The position numbers were made by a program, and so were the translations under genes. Shown one piece after another: positions 18,802 through 27,929 of a stretch of 64,000 bases of DNA. Source of the DNA: Rhodococcus ruber NBRC 15591 (GTDB lineage: Bacteria > Actinomycetota > Actinomycetes > Mycobacteriales > Mycobacteriaceae). The notes beneath the pieces were generated by a model. It did no database searches, had not been told where the DNA came from, and was given only the letters and a program-made list of their open reading frames with translations. The stretch is taken from assembly GCF_001894945.1 (NCBI RefSeq), contig NZ_BCXE01000004.1, positions 62,001 to 126,000 on the forward strand. The letters are read 5' to 3'. Position 1 is the first letter of the stretch; every line of letters starts with the position of its first letter.

Positions 18802-20528
18802 CGGGTGGCTCCTGCGATCGAGGCGAGTCGGCGTCCGGTCAGGTACCCGAAGGTCATGGCCGGGCCCAGGTTGATTCCCCCGGAGGGGTAGTGGCCGCCC
18901 ATCACGCTGGACTGGTCGACGCCGACCGCGAACAGCCCGTCGATCGGCCGGTCGTCGCCGTTCAGCACCCGCGACGACGAGTCGGTGACCAGGCCGGCGA
19001 ACGTGCCGAAACTCCCCGGGACAACCTTGACGGCGTAGAAGGGCCCGCGTTCGAGCGGGGCGAGGGACGGGTTGGGCCACGGGTTGTCCGCGTCGCCGGA
19101 CTTGACGTTGAACGGTGTGGTGCCGCGGCCGAATTCGGGATCCTGCCCGACTCGTGCGCTCTCGTTGAACGCGGTGACGGTCTTCTCGAGCCCGTCCGGG
19201 TCGACGCCGATCCGCTCCGCGAGGTCGCGGATCGTCCGGCCCTTCGAGAGGTATCCGGATCGCAGGTAGGGCCACGTGGGGATCGGGAAGGGCTTGGCCA
19301 TGCCGAGCGGGAAGTACCGCAGGTACTGCCGGTCGGCGATCAGCCAGGAGCACACCTCCTCACCGTCCGGCACCTGTTCGACCATCGCCAGGGTGTAGTC
19401 GTGATAGCCGAGCGCCTCGTTGACGAAGCGACGCCCGTCGGCCAGTACCCCGATGACGCCGGGCTTTCCGCGGTCCAGGATGTGGGGGAACACCCCCTGC
19501 TTGCCGTTGCGGTACCGGACCAGGGAGACGGGACAGTATGCCACCGGCGATGCGAGCGAGCGGTCGAGGCGACCGCCGACCGATTCGCCCAGCGAGATGC
19601 CGTCACCGGTCGTCGTCGACGGGGTGAGCGTCCAGTGCTCGCGTCCGGTCGGAGTCCGCGGGAACAGCTCTCGCCGCCGGTCGATGTCGTGGGTGAATCC
19701 GCCGGTCGCGAGGACGACACCCCGGCGGGCGGACACCGTCCAGGCCCCGTCGGGACCGTCGAGCCGGACGCCGGTGACACGCCCGGACGGGTCGGTGACG
19801 AGTGCGGTGGCGCCGGTGGCGACCCGGATGTCGACGCCGGCGTCGAGGGCGGAGCGGAGCAGCCGGCCGACGAGTGCGGTGCCGTTGACCAGTTGCTGGC
19901 CGCGCCGCTTGGTGGCGAGGTCGAGCATGTGCGTCGAGACCCGCCGCGCACAGTGCAGGAATGCGCGGACGGAGCGGGTCGAGTGCAGGAACGCCTGCAG
20001 GTCCGGGCCGGCCATGATGCCCATGCCGAGGAATGAGGTCTCGTACAGCTGCCGTCGCAGCAGCGCGGCGACGTCGGGTCCGAGGCGGCGCAGGCTCACC
20101 GGCTTCGGTGCGACGGACCGGTGTCCCGTACCCGCGCCGGGCGTGTCACCGTGGATGTCGGCGATGGCGGCGCCGGGGACGAACTGCAGCGCCGTGTGAC
20201 GTTCGAAGAACTCGACCATCTCGGGGGCGCCGTCGAGGAACGCGTCTACCTTGGCGGCATCGAAGTCGTCCGCGAGCCGGTGCTCGAGATAGCGGCGCGG
20301 CTGCGCGCGATCCTCGTGCACACCGTCGGCGTGGGCGAACAGGTTCCGCGGTGTCCACATCCATCCGCCCGACCAGGCGGTGGCGCCGCCGCACACGTTC
20401 GCCTTCTCGACGACGAGCACGGAGGCGCCCCCGTGGGCGGCAGCCACGGCCGCGGACAGTCCGCCCGCACCGGACCCGACGACGACGACGTCGTAGGTGA
20501 GGGATTCGGACGCTGTGGCGGGGTTCAT
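18798..20528 (-). CDS. FAD-dependent oxidoreductase, 3-ketosteroid-delta1-dehydrogenase/fumarate reductase-like
   Basis: 576 residues. N-terminal FAD site VVGSGAGG and VVEKANVCGGATAWSGG; C-terminal GLFAVGVDQSS then HYPSGGINLGPAMTFGY, which matches the KstD C-terminal signature with its catalytic Tyr region. KstD-type enzymes desaturate next to a ring ketone. No steroid genes are nearby, so the ring substrate is more likely a keto-cyclohexane carboxylate or oxidised shikimate-type acid; 4-oxocyclohexanecarboxylate desaturases belong to this broad group. Coupled at both ends by ATGA overlaps. The specific substrate is inferred. Confidence 0.75.
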   Translation of the reverse strand: MNPATASESLTYDVVVVGSGAGGLSAAVAAAHGGASVLVVEKANVCGGATAWSGGWMWTPRNLFAHADGVHEDRAQPRRYLEHRLADDFDAAKVDAFLDGAPEMVEFFERHTALQFVPGAAIADIHGDTPGAGTGHRSVAPKPVSLRRLGPDVAALLRRQLYETSFLGMGIMAGPDLQAFLHSTRSVRAFLHCARRVSTHMLDLATKRRGQQLVNGTALVGRLLRSALDAGVDIRVATGATALVTDPSGRVTGVRLDGPDGAWTVSARRGVVLATGGFTHDIDRRRELFPRTPTGREHWTLTPSTTTGDGISLGESVGGRLDRSLASPVAYCPVSLVRYRNGKQGVFPHILDRGKPGVIGVLADGRRFVNEALGYHDYTLAMVEQVPDGEEVCSWLIADRQYLRYFPLGMAKPFPIPTWPYLRSGYLSKGRTIRDLAERIGVDPDGLEKTVTAFNESARVGQDPEFGRGTTPFNVKSGDADNPWPNPSLAPLERGPFYAVKVVPGSFGTFAGLVTDSSSRVLNGDDRPIDGLFAVGVDQSSVMGGHYPSGGINLGPAMTFGYLTGRRLASIAGATR

Positions 20529-21619
20529 CGGGACTCCTTGCCGGACGGGACGAGGGTGGGGGCGGGCGCGAGTTCGACGACTCTGCCGGAGCGGGAGGAT
20601 TCGTAGATCGCGGCGACGACGGCCAGGGACGCGCGGGCGTCCCGGCCGGTCACCGCGGGCCGGCGACCGGTCAGCACCGCCTCGGCGAAGTCCTGGACCT
20701 GCAGGGTGTGGAAGTCGGTGAGCCCGGCGTTGATATCGCGAACGTCGAGGTTGGCGTCGACATCGGGCGAGTACGGAGACCGCAGTTCCACTTCGCCCGG
20801 CACGGTCCACAGTTCGTTGACGCCCTCGCGCCCCTCGGGGAACTCGAGGACGCTCGCGATCGCCCCGGTGGCGCCGAGCACCGTGACCCGGTTGCCGAGG
20901 TTGTGGTCGGCGCCGGTGGTGGCGGTGATCGTCGCGGTGCCGCCGGAGGCGAACGAGACGACGGCCGAGGCGCTGTCCTCGGTTTCGATGTGCTCGCCGT
21001 GGAAGCGGGTGCCGACGAATCCGCCGACGCGGACCGGCTCGCCCATGAACCACTGCAGCATGTCGATCTGGTGTACGGCCTGCGTCATGAGGACGCCGCC
21101 GCCGTCGGTGTCCCACCGCCCGCGCCACGCGTCGGCCGAGTAGTAGGTCGACGGGCGGTGCAGGAGCACCGACACCTCCCCGAGGACGGGAACGCCGAGG
21201 CGGCCGTCCTCGATCGCCGCCTTGATGCGGCGCGCCGCGGGCCAGAATCGGCGCTGGAACAGCACCCCGAAGGTGATGCCCGCGCGGTCGGCGGCCGCGA
21301 TCATCCGGTCGGCCGCGGCCACGTCCACCGCAATCGGCTTCTCGCACAGCACGTGGATCCCGGCCTCGGCGGCGGCGACGACGATCTGTTCGTGCACGGG
21401 GTGCGGGGTGCACACGGTGCAGGCGTCGAGTCCGAGCCCGAACAGCTCGTCCACCGATCCGACGGCGTGGGCGATGCCGTGCCGGGCGGCGAAGGCGTGA
21501 GCGCGCTCCAGGTCGGGGTCGCAGCACGCGACGACCTCGACACCGGGCACCTGCTGCAGCGCGTGCGCGTGGTTGCCCGCGATCTTTCCGCATCCGACGA
21601 TGCCTGCGCGGAGGGCCAT
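20525..21619 (-). CDS. Gfo/Idh/MocA-family oxidoreductase
   Basis: 364 residues. N-terminal Rossmann GIVGCGKIAGNHA, CEKPIAV (the catalytic Lys segment), and the C-terminal GGGVLMTQAVHQID motif near the active-site His. The family oxidises or reduces sugars, cyclitols and their acids with NAD(P). It shares one base with the stop of the aldo/keto reductase gene upstream (TGATG), so they are translated together. Candidate substrates are ring hydroxyls of a cyclitol-like acid. Confidence 0.82.
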   Translation of the reverse strand: MALRAGIVGCGKIAGNHAHALQQVPGVEVVACCDPDLERAHAFAARHGIAHAVGSVDELFGLGLDACTVCTPHPVHEQIVVAAAEAGIHVLCEKPIAVDVAAADRMIAAADRAGITFGVLFQRRFWPAARRIKAAIEDGRLGVPVLGEVSVLLHRPSTYYSADAWRGRWDTDGGGVLMTQAVHQIDMLQWFMGEPVRVGGFVGTRFHGEHIETEDSASAVVSFASGGTATITATTGADHNLGNRVTVLGATGAIASVLEFPEGREGVNELWTVPGEVELRSPYSPDVDANLDVRDINAGLTDFHTLQVQDFAEAVLTGRRPAVTGRDARASLAVVAAIYESSRSGRVVELAPAPTLVPSGKESR

Positions 21620-22482
21620 CAGAAGTGTTCCTCTCGCTCGACGTCCCGGGCTGCGGCTTCGCCGCGGTCCAGCCGGCTCAGCGCGGCGACGTCCGCCGCC
21701 GTGAGTGCCACGTCGACGGCGGCCAGGTTCTCGGCCTGACGCGCCGGATTCGCCGACCGCGCGACCGGCACGACGCCCTGCGCGAGATGCCAGGCCAGCA
21801 CGACCTGCGCGCGGGTGCAGCCGATGCGGTCCGCGACGGAGGCGACGGCGGCAGCCTCGAGCACCTCGCCGCGGCCGAGCGGGCTCCACGACTGCGTGAA
21901 CACACCGAGTTCGTCGTTCGCACGGCGGACGGGCAACCGTGCCAGCGACGGGTCCATCTGGATCTGGTTGACGGCGGGCGCCTCCCCGGTCTCGGCCACC
22001 ACCCTGCGCAGGTGGTGACCGAGGAAGTTGGACACCCCCACGTAGCGCACGAGCCCGGCGTCGCGGCACTCGAGCATGGCCTCGAACGCCGCGGCATACC
22101 GGTCGAACCGCGGCAGCGGCCAGTGGATCAGGAACAGGTCGAGCCGCTCGAGGCCCAGACGCTCGAGGCTGCGTTCCACGGCCTCGCGGACGTCCCCGGA
22201 CACGTGGTCGCTGCCACGGAGTTTGGTGGTGACGAACAGTTCGTCGCGTGGGACGCCGCAGGCGGCGAGGGCGGCACCGACGGCATCCTCGTTTCCGTAG
22301 ATCGCGGCAGTGTCGATCAACCGGTAGCCGGCCTCGATGCCGGTGAGCACGGCGCGGGTGGCGTCGGGTCCGACGAGCGGCCAGGTGCCCAGGCCGAGGC
22401 GCGGCAGTGCGGCACCCACGGAATCCGGCGCCGGTGCGGTACGCACGGACTCCGGTGCGGACGCGGTGGTCTCCGGGCTCAT
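21619..22482 (-). CDS. Aldo/keto reductase
   Basis: 287 residues, single-domain AKR. The tetrad is visible: Asp in YRLIDTA, Tyr in AIYGNE, Lys in TTKL and His in LIHWP. The C-terminal SANPARQAENL segment binds the NADP phosphate (Lys/Ser-Asn-Arg pattern, here with Ala-Arg-Ser-Asn). The first 20 residues are Ala/Pro/Ser-rich and may not be structured. Middle gene of the hydroaromatic operon; it probably interconverts a ring ketone and alcohol. Confidence 0.85.
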   Translation of the reverse strand: MSPETTASAPESVRTAPAPDSVGAALPRLGLGTWPLVGPDATRAVLTGIEAGYRLIDTAAIYGNEDAVGAALAACGVPRDELFVTTKLRGSDHVSGDVREAVERSLERLGLERLDLFLIHWPLPRFDRYAAAFEAMLECRDAGLVRYVGVSNFLGHHLRRVVAETGEAPAVNQIQMDPSLARLPVRRANDELGVFTQSWSPLGRGEVLEAAAVASVADRIGCTRAQVVLAWHLAQGVVPVARSANPARQAENLAAVDVALTAADVAALSRLDRGEAAARDVEREEHF

Positions 22483-24431
22483 GCGCCGGCCCCCACGCGT
22501 GAGTCGGCGGCCTCGGTGATCCGGACGGCGACGTCGGCGGCGGTGACGAGCGCGGCCTGGATCGACCCGCCGTCGCCGCTCGCGTCGCCGACGCAGTACA
22601 CGCCGAGGCGGGGCTCGAGCCGGCGCAGGTCGGCCAGCAGGTCGGTGCGGGGCTCGATGCCGTGCGAGACGAGCAGCTCACCGGGTGCGGCGACGGTGCG
22701 TTCGCGGCCGTTCGTCGAGACGACGACGTGCTCGGGTTCGATCCGGGTGACGATCGACGACAGGTGCGTGGTGAGGTTCTCGCTCGACGCGAGCCGGGGC
22801 AGCAGGACGATCTTCGCGCGCCGGCCGACGTCGTGCGCGATCGTCTCCTGCGGACCGATCAGCACGACCGTCGTGCCGTGCCGGAGCAGGTCGTCGGCCA
22901 CGGCCGCGGCCTCCCGGTCGGCACCGAAGATCGTGATCGACTCGGGCGCGGGATCTCCGGAGGCGAGGAACTCCCGCACGTCGCGGATCCGCCGGGTGTG
23001 GGCGCCGGGTATGTCGATCGCGGGCCCGCGGCCACCGGTGGCGAGCACCACCGCGTCGAAACCGAAGGGCGCCAGGGTCGTGGCATCGACCCGAGTGCCG
23101 GTATGGCAGGTGACGTCGAGGTCGACCAATTCGTCGCGGTACCAGTCGACGATCCGGTGGTATTCCGGATACTCGTGCAGCCGGGAGGCCAACGCGAAGT
23201 CGCCGCCCAGGGTGTTGCGCTCGTCGTAGAGGTCGACGCTGTGGCCCGCCAGGGCGAGTTCGCGTGCGACCGCCATGCCGGCCGGGCCGCCGCCCACGAC
23301 GGCGACCCGCACCGGGGACCCGGCCGGAGTCGACGGCTGCGCGAGCTCGCGGCCGACCCAGGGGTTGACCGAACACGGAATCGGGCCCGCGGCAAGGTTG
23401 TCGATGCAGAAGTTGCAGGCGATGCAAGGCCGGTACCGGCCCCCGTCGAGCGCCCGATTCGGGAAGTCCGGGTCGGCGTGCAGGGTCCGGGCCAGACTCA
23501 CGAAGTCGGCGCGGCCGGAGGCGATGATGTGCTCGGCCGTCTCGGGGGAACTGATCCGGCCGGCGACGCCCACCGGGATGTCGAAGTCGCGGGCGTACGG
23601 TTCGGCGTACGGGGCGAGCAGACCGCGCTGCCACTCCCCCGGCTGGATGATCCACTGCCCCGACTCGTAGTTGCCGGCCGAGACGTCGAGGAAGTCCAGC
23701 CGGTGCGTGTCGACCGCGTCGATACGCGCGCGGGTCGACTGCGCGTCGAGCCCGCCGTCGACCGCCTCGAACGCCGAGAACCGCAGCCCCAGAGCGATAC
23801 CGGGAGCCGCGGTGCGGACCGCGTCGATGACCCGGTTGAGGAACAGTGTCGGGTCGGCCCACTCGTCGTCGCGGTGGTTGTATGCCGGCGAGAGGAATTG
23901 GTGGATGAGATAGCCGTGGCCGCCGTGCAGGGAGATCACATCGACGCCGGCCTCCGCGCAGCGCGCGGCGGCCTCGCCGAAGCATTCGACGATGTGCTCG
24001 ATGTCGTCGCCGTCGAGCTGCTCGGGCATCTCGCCGCCGACCACCGCGCACGGGATCGGGGTGGGGGCGACGGGGACGAACCCGCTGACCGCTCCCTGCG
24101 CGGTGCGACCGCCGTGGTTGAGTTCGACCCCGAGCAGCGCGCCGTGAGCGTGCACCGCCTCGGCGAGCCGGGCGATGCCGGGGATGCGGTCGTCGACGTC
24201 CACCCCCATCTGCCGGATGCGGCCCTTACCGTCGGCCCGCACATAGCTCGCCTCGGTGAAGACGAGCGCGGCACCGCCGGCGGCCCGTCGCTCGAGGTAG
24301 GCGATGTAAGCGTCGGTCATCGTGCCGTCGGGCTCGCAGTAGTTGCGTTCCATGGGCGCGGACACGAAGCGGTTGCGCAATCGGACCGGGCCCATGTCCA
24401 GGGGCCGCGCGAACGCGGGGGTGGTGGTCAT
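22479..24431 (-). CDS. Old yellow enzyme-like NADH:flavin oxidoreductase with FAD/NAD domain (2,4-dienoyl-CoA/enoate reductase type)
   Basis: 650 residues in two parts. The FMN TIM barrel (about 1-350) has HGGHGYLIHQFLSP with the catalytic His pair. Cys residues for a [4Fe-4S] cluster follow (CIACNFC, then a Cys in IPCSVNP). The second part is a Rossmann FAD/NAD module (VAVVGGGPAGMA about residue 380). This is the architecture of FadH dienoyl-CoA reductase, enoate reductase and trimethylamine dehydrogenase. It reduces, or in some relatives aromatises, conjugated ring systems. It overlaps both neighbours by 4 bp. Next to a KstD-like desaturase it suggests two successive C-C unsaturation changes on one ring. 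Confidence 0.8.
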   Translation of the reverse strand: MTTTPAFARPLDMGPVRLRNRFVSAPMERNYCEPDGTMTDAYIAYLERRAAGGAALVFTEASYVRADGKGRIRQMGVDVDDRIPGIARLAEAVHAHGALLGVELNHGGRTAQGAVSGFVPVAPTPIPCAVVGGEMPEQLDGDDIEHIVECFGEAAARCAEAGVDVISLHGGHGYLIHQFLSPAYNHRDDEWADPTLFLNRVIDAVRTAAPGIALGLRFSAFEAVDGGLDAQSTRARIDAVDTHRLDFLDVSAGNYESGQWIIQPGEWQRGLLAPYAEPYARDFDIPVGVAGRISSPETAEHIIASGRADFVSLARTLHADPDFPNRALDGGRYRPCIACNFCIDNLAAGPIPCSVNPWVGRELAQPSTPAGSPVRVAVVGGGPAGMAVARELALAGHSVDLYDERNTLGGDFALASRLHEYPEYHRIVDWYRDELVDLDVTCHTGTRVDATTLAPFGFDAVVLATGGRGPAIDIPGAHTRRIRDVREFLASGDPAPESITIFGADREAAAVADDLLRHGTTVVLIGPQETIAHDVGRRAKIVLLPRLASSENLTTHLSSIVTRIEPEHVVVSTNGRERTVAAPGELLVSHGIEPRTDLLADLRRLEPRLGVYCVGDASGDGGSIQAALVTAADVAVRITEAADSRVGAGA

Positions 24432-25327
24432 CGTGCCTCCTGGTGCGTGGCGAGGACCTGGTTCGACAGCAGCTCGTCGAGGTGACGTCGCATGCGATCC
24501 ACGTCGGGGCCGATGCCGGTGAGCAACGCGAACGTGTCGGCGGCCTGGGCGACGAGCATCTGCCCGCCGTCGAGCACGTCACAGCCGAGAACCACTGCGG
24601 CCGAGATGAGTTCGGTTCGGATCGGCCGGTAGACGATGTCCGCGACCCACAGGCGGGGGTGCAGGGCAGCGACGTCGAACGGCGTCCCGGGGTGGCCGAC
24701 CATGCCGATCGGCGAGGCGTTGACCACCCCGGTGCACGTGCGCAGGGCGGCCGGGATCGCCGCCACCGCCAGAGCCGTGGCCCGGGTCGAGGGGAAGGCG
24801 GCGGACAGTCGTGCGCAGACGTCCGCGGCGCGAACGGCGTCCACGTCGGCGATCCGCAGGTCCGCGACACCCGCGGCGGCGAGGGCGTAGGCCACGGCCG
24901 AGCCGGCGCCGCCCGCACCGACCAGCACGACCGCATCCAGGGCGGCGTCCGGCAACCCGCGCCGCAGCGCCGTGAGGAATCCGCTGTGGTCCGTGTTGTG
25001 GCCGATCAGGCGCCCGTCCCGGACGACGACGGTGTTGACCGCGCCGAGCAGACGGGCGTTGTCGGACAGATCGTCGAGGACCGGCAGGACGGCCTGCTTG
25101 CACGGGTGGGTGATGTTCAGGCCGGTGCAGCCGTCGGCGACGGCGGAGCGCACCAGGTCCCCGGTGCGTGCGACGGGCACGTTCTCCGTCTCGAGGTCGA
25201 GCAGTTCGTAGCGGTAGTCGGTCAGGCCGAGTGCGGCGGCCTCGCGCTCGTGGAGGGCCGGCGACAGGGACGAGGCGATGCCTGCCCCCACGAGCCGGAT
25301 GCGGTGGCGAACGGTGGACGGGGTCAC
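24428..25327 (-). CDS. Quinate/shikimate dehydrogenase (NAD-type, catabolic)
   Basis: 299 residues, AroE fold. The catalytic pair is Lys77 (NITHPCKQ) and Asp113 (GHNTD). The nucleotide site is GAGGAGSAV (137-145) followed by IADVD (159-163); acidic residues at the end of strand 2, in place of the Asn-Arg-Thr of NADP-dependent AroE, indicate NAD and a catabolic role, as in corynebacterial QsuD. It is the most upstream enzyme gene of the minus-strand run, downstream of a hairpin and the MHS transporter. It probably oxidises shikimate, quinate or an analogue. No dehydroquinase gene accompanies it. Confidence 0.85.
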   Translation of the reverse strand: MTPSTVRHRIRLVGAGIASSLSPALHEREAAALGLTDYRYELLDLETENVPVARTGDLVRSAVADGCTGLNITHPCKQAVLPVLDDLSDNARLLGAVNTVVVRDGRLIGHNTDHSGFLTALRRGLPDAALDAVVLVGAGGAGSAVAYALAAAGVADLRIADVDAVRAADVCARLSAAFPSTRATALAVAAIPAALRTCTGVVNASPIGMVGHPGTPFDVAALHPRLWVADIVYRPIRTELISAAVVLGCDVLDGGQMLVAQAADTFALLTGIGPDVDRMRRHLDELLSNQVLATHQEAR

Positions 25328-25357
25328 GGTTACTCCTACGGGATGGGACGGGCCGTG

Positions 25358-25382
25358 GCCCCGGCGCCTCGGGCGCCGGGGC
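25358..25382 (-). terminator. GC-rich hairpin between transporter and dehydrogenase
   Basis: Perfect 11-bp stem GCCCCGGCGCC / GGCGCCGGGGC with a 3-nt loop, between the MHS transporter stop and the quinate/shikimate dehydrogenase start. It may lower enzyme-gene expression relative to the transporter, or terminate it. Confidence 0.7.
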
Positions 25383-25393
25383 TCGGTGGCCGG

Positions 25394-26758
25394 TCAGACG
25401 TCGCTGCGGACGAGTTCCTGCGCCGGTCGCGCCACTGACGCCGGGCGACGCTCGCCCAGGTCCTCGGTGCGGGTGCGATAGGTCTCCGGCCCGGTGAGGG
25501 CGGCGATCGACGACAGCACCGCGAAGCCAAGGCACATCCAGGCGACCGGGGTCCAGTTGCTGGTGTCCCCCGCCGAGAGCATCTGCGCGACGGCGGGTGT
25601 GAATCCGGCGACGAGCAGACCGAGCATGAGGCTCACGGCCATGCCGGTGTAGCGGACCCGTGCCGGGAACTGCTCCGGGAAGTAGGCGGGGTACACACCG
25701 TTCGGCATGGCGTAGAAGAAGCCGATCAGAACGATTCCCGAGGCGAACACCATTGGTGTGCTGCCGGTTCCGATGGCGTGGAAGAAGACGAACACCATCG
25801 CCCCGGAGCCGAGGGCACCGAACACGAACACCGGCTTACGGCCGATCCGGTCGGCGAGCAGCCCGGCGACGGGCTGGCTGAGCACCGCCACGAAGTTCGC
25901 GGTGGCGATCGCCCACAGCATCGTGGAGCGCTCGAAGCCTTCGACCTGCACGGCGTAGGCGAGCGCGAAGACGTTGACGATCGTGTTGATCATGGCGAAC
26001 GTGGCGCTGAGGCTGATCCGCACGACGGTGCGCCAGTGCGACCGGAACATCTCGACGACCGGAAGGGCTGCGGTTTCGCCGTTCTCCTGGAGTTCCTCGA
26101 ACACCTCGGGCTCGTCGAGCTTGCGGCGCAGCCACACCGCGATCACCGTGACGACGATGCTGAGCCAGAACGGCACCCGCCAGCCCCAGGAGTAGAGCGC
26201 CTCGTCGGGAAGCGACGCCACCGGGATGAACACGAGGCTCGAGATGACGATGCCGAACATGATGCCGCTCATGGTGAACGACGTGAAGAACGAGCGCCGG
26301 TTCGCCGGGGCGTGCTCGAGAGTCAGGGACGACGAGCCCGGGGATTCGCCGCCGGCCGACAGGCCTTGCAGCAGGCGCAGCAACACCAGGATCACCGGTG
26401 CGGCGATGCCGATCTGTTCGTAGGTGGGCAGGCAGCCGATGACGAACGTGGCGATGCCCATCAGCAGCAGGCAGGCCAGAAGGGCGTTACGCCGGCCGAA
26501 CTTGTCGCCCCAGTGCCCCCACAGCACCGCGCCGAGCGGGCGCGCGATGTATGCGACGCCGAGGGTGCCGATCGACAGCAGCGTCGACGTCGCTCCGTCG
26601 CCGGGAAAGAAGATCTTTCCGAAGACGAGGGCTGCGGCGGAGCCGTAGATGAAGAAGTCGTAGTACTCCAGGGTGCTGCCCAGGAAACCGGAGATGGCCG
26701 CCCGGCGGGCGTTCTCGTTCGGTCGTCCGTCGGGGCCGGCAGCGTGCGTGTTCGCCAT
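25394..26758 (-). CDS. MFS transporter, metabolite:H+ symporter (MHS) family
   Basis: 454 residues, 12 predicted helices. The N-terminal [21 protein letters not shown] and [13 protein letters not shown] loop are diagnostic of MHS carriers such as ShiA (shikimate), KgtP and ProP. With a quinate/shikimate dehydrogenase immediately downstream, uptake of shikimate, quinate or a related hydroxy-acid is the likely function. It heads the minus-strand run; its promoter should lie in the 145-bp gap behind the LysR terminator. Confidence 0.88.
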   Translation of the reverse strand: MANTHAAGPDGRPNENARRAAISGFLGSTLEYYDFFIYGSAAALVFGKIFFPGDGATSTLLSIGTLGVAYIARPLGAVLWGHWGDKFGRRNALLACLLLMGIATFVIGCLPTYEQIGIAAPVILVLLRLLQGLSAGGESPGSSSLTLEHAPANRRSFFTSFTMSGIMFGIVISSLVFIPVASLPDEALYSWGWRVPFWLSIVVTVIAVWLRRKLDEPEVFEELQENGETAALPVVEMFRSHWRTVVRISLSATFAMINTIVNVFALAYAVQVEGFERSTMLWAIATANFVAVLSQPVAGLLADRIGRKPVFVFGALGSGAMVFVFFHAIGTGSTPMVFASGIVLIGFFYAMPNGVYPAYFPEQFPARVRYTGMAVSLMLGLLVAGFTPAVAQMLSAGDTSNWTPVAWMCLGFAVLSSIAALTGPETYRTRTEDLGERRPASVARPAQELVRSDV

Positions 26759-26889
26759 GGCGTTCCTTTCGTCCCAGGATCCGACGGACGCCGAGTCGGC
26801 CTTCGGTGATGGCCCTCACAGTCGCCGGAACGAAACGAGCCTGACACGCCGCACTATGCAGCGTCCAACACTGAAAAAGTCTCAGATAA

Positions 26890-26904
26890 AGACGATCGTC
26901 GTCT
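26890..26904 (-). terminator. Hairpin with T-rich tail after LysR gene
   Basis: Read on the minus strand, AGACGA-CGA-TCGTCT starts at the LysR stop and is followed by a T-rich run ending in TTTTT. It looks like a conventional intrinsic terminator, so the transporter operon should have its own promoter downstream of it. Confidence 0.6.
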
Positions 26905-27797
26905 CAATCCGGGGTGGGAAGGATCTCCTCGGCGACCTGCAAGGCGACTTCGAGCGCGGGGGACACGCGCCGAGGTGACCAGCCGATCCCGTGGTGCATG
27001 TAGACGGATGCGTCGGCGAGAGGGACGAAAACCGTGCCCGGCGGCGTGATCGTCGCGATGCTCGACGTCATCAGCGCCACCCCCACACCGGCCGAGACGA
27101 GCACCAGGATCATGTACGGGTCGGTGATCTCCTGGACCACGCGCGGGCGGAACCCCGCGTCGAGACACGCCCGCATGGCGCTCTCCTGCAGGGCCGACCC
27201 CGCCGACAACGGCGTGGTGATGAAGCCGTCGTCCGCGAGGTCGTGCAGGTCGATCTCCGGCTCCCCGGCGAGCGGATGGTCGGAGGGCAGCACGGCACCG
27301 AACGACTCGCGGCGGATCAGCCGGGTGGCCACCGCCGCGGACTGTACCGGTAGCCCGACGAACGCGAGATCTAGTGCGCCACTCTCTAATTGGGTGACCG
27401 CCTCCCGGGTCATGATGCGACCGACGAGGTCGAGTTCGATGTCCGGGTACCGCTGCCGCAGCGCCCGGGTCAGCGGCGGGAGCGAAATATGGTTCAGCAC
27501 ACCGGTGAACCCGATCTTGATGCGGCCGTACACACCGCCGGCGGACGCGCGCGTGGCCTGCCGTGCCGTCTCGACGCTTTCGAGGATGTGGTAGGCGTGA
27601 GGCAGGAAGGCGTGCCCACCCGCCGTGAGGGCGACGCTGCGCGTATTACGCTCGAACAACGGCACAGCGAGGTCCTTCTCGAGCTTGCGCACCGTCTGAC
27701 TCAGCGGCGACTGCGCCATCTGCAAGCGGGCGGCGGCCCGCCCGAAGTGCAGCTCCTCCGCGACGGCGACGAAGGCCTGAAGCCAGCGGATCTCCAT
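26904..27797 (-). CDS. LysR-family transcriptional regulator
   Basis: 297 residues from the ATG at 27797. HTH LHFGRAAARLQMAQSPLSQTV and a full effector domain. The N-terminus EIRWLQAFVAVAEELHFGRAA resembles the CatR/BenM/QuiR branch that answers aromatic and hydroaromatic acids. It lies upstream of the transporter-dehydrogenase run and divergent from an SDR gene, with a strong palindrome between them; it is the best candidate regulator of both. Confidence 0.85.
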   Translation of the reverse strand: MEIRWLQAFVAVAEELHFGRAAARLQMAQSPLSQTVRKLEKDLAVPLFERNTRSVALTAGGHAFLPHAYHILESVETARQATRASAGGVYGRIKIGFTGVLNHISLPPLTRALRQRYPDIELDLVGRIMTREAVTQLESGALDLAFVGLPVQSAAVATRLIRRESFGAVLPSDHPLAGEPEIDLHDLADDGFITTPLSAGSALQESAMRACLDAGFRPRVVQEITDPYMILVLVSAGVGVALMTSSIATITPPGTVFVPLADASVYMHHGIGWSPRRVSPALEVALQVAEEILPTPD

Positions 27798-27818
27798 CTC
27801 GATCCCTCCGGGGACTTG

Positions 27819-27838
27819 ACGGCTGTACCTACAGCCGT
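27819..27838. promoter_or_regulatory. 20-bp perfect palindrome, probable LysR operator
   Basis: ACGGCTGTA-CC-TACAGCCGT: 9-bp perfect arms around two bases. It is 21 bp upstream of the LysR start and about 90 bp before the divergent SDR, the usual place for a LysR recognition site that also autoregulates. Confidence 0.65.
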
Positions 27839-27929
27839 ATATCCAGATCCATACATGGTGCGCCGTCGATTGTTTCGATTTCGCACATGGATTCAGACTA
27901 CTATCCACACACCGGCGAGGAGCAGCCGT

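Noticed and set aside
18798-20528. A true 3-ketosteroid dehydrogenase and steroid catabolism locus
   Set aside because: No hsa, kst, mce or cholesterol genes are near; the neighbours act on cyclitol- or shikimate-like acids.
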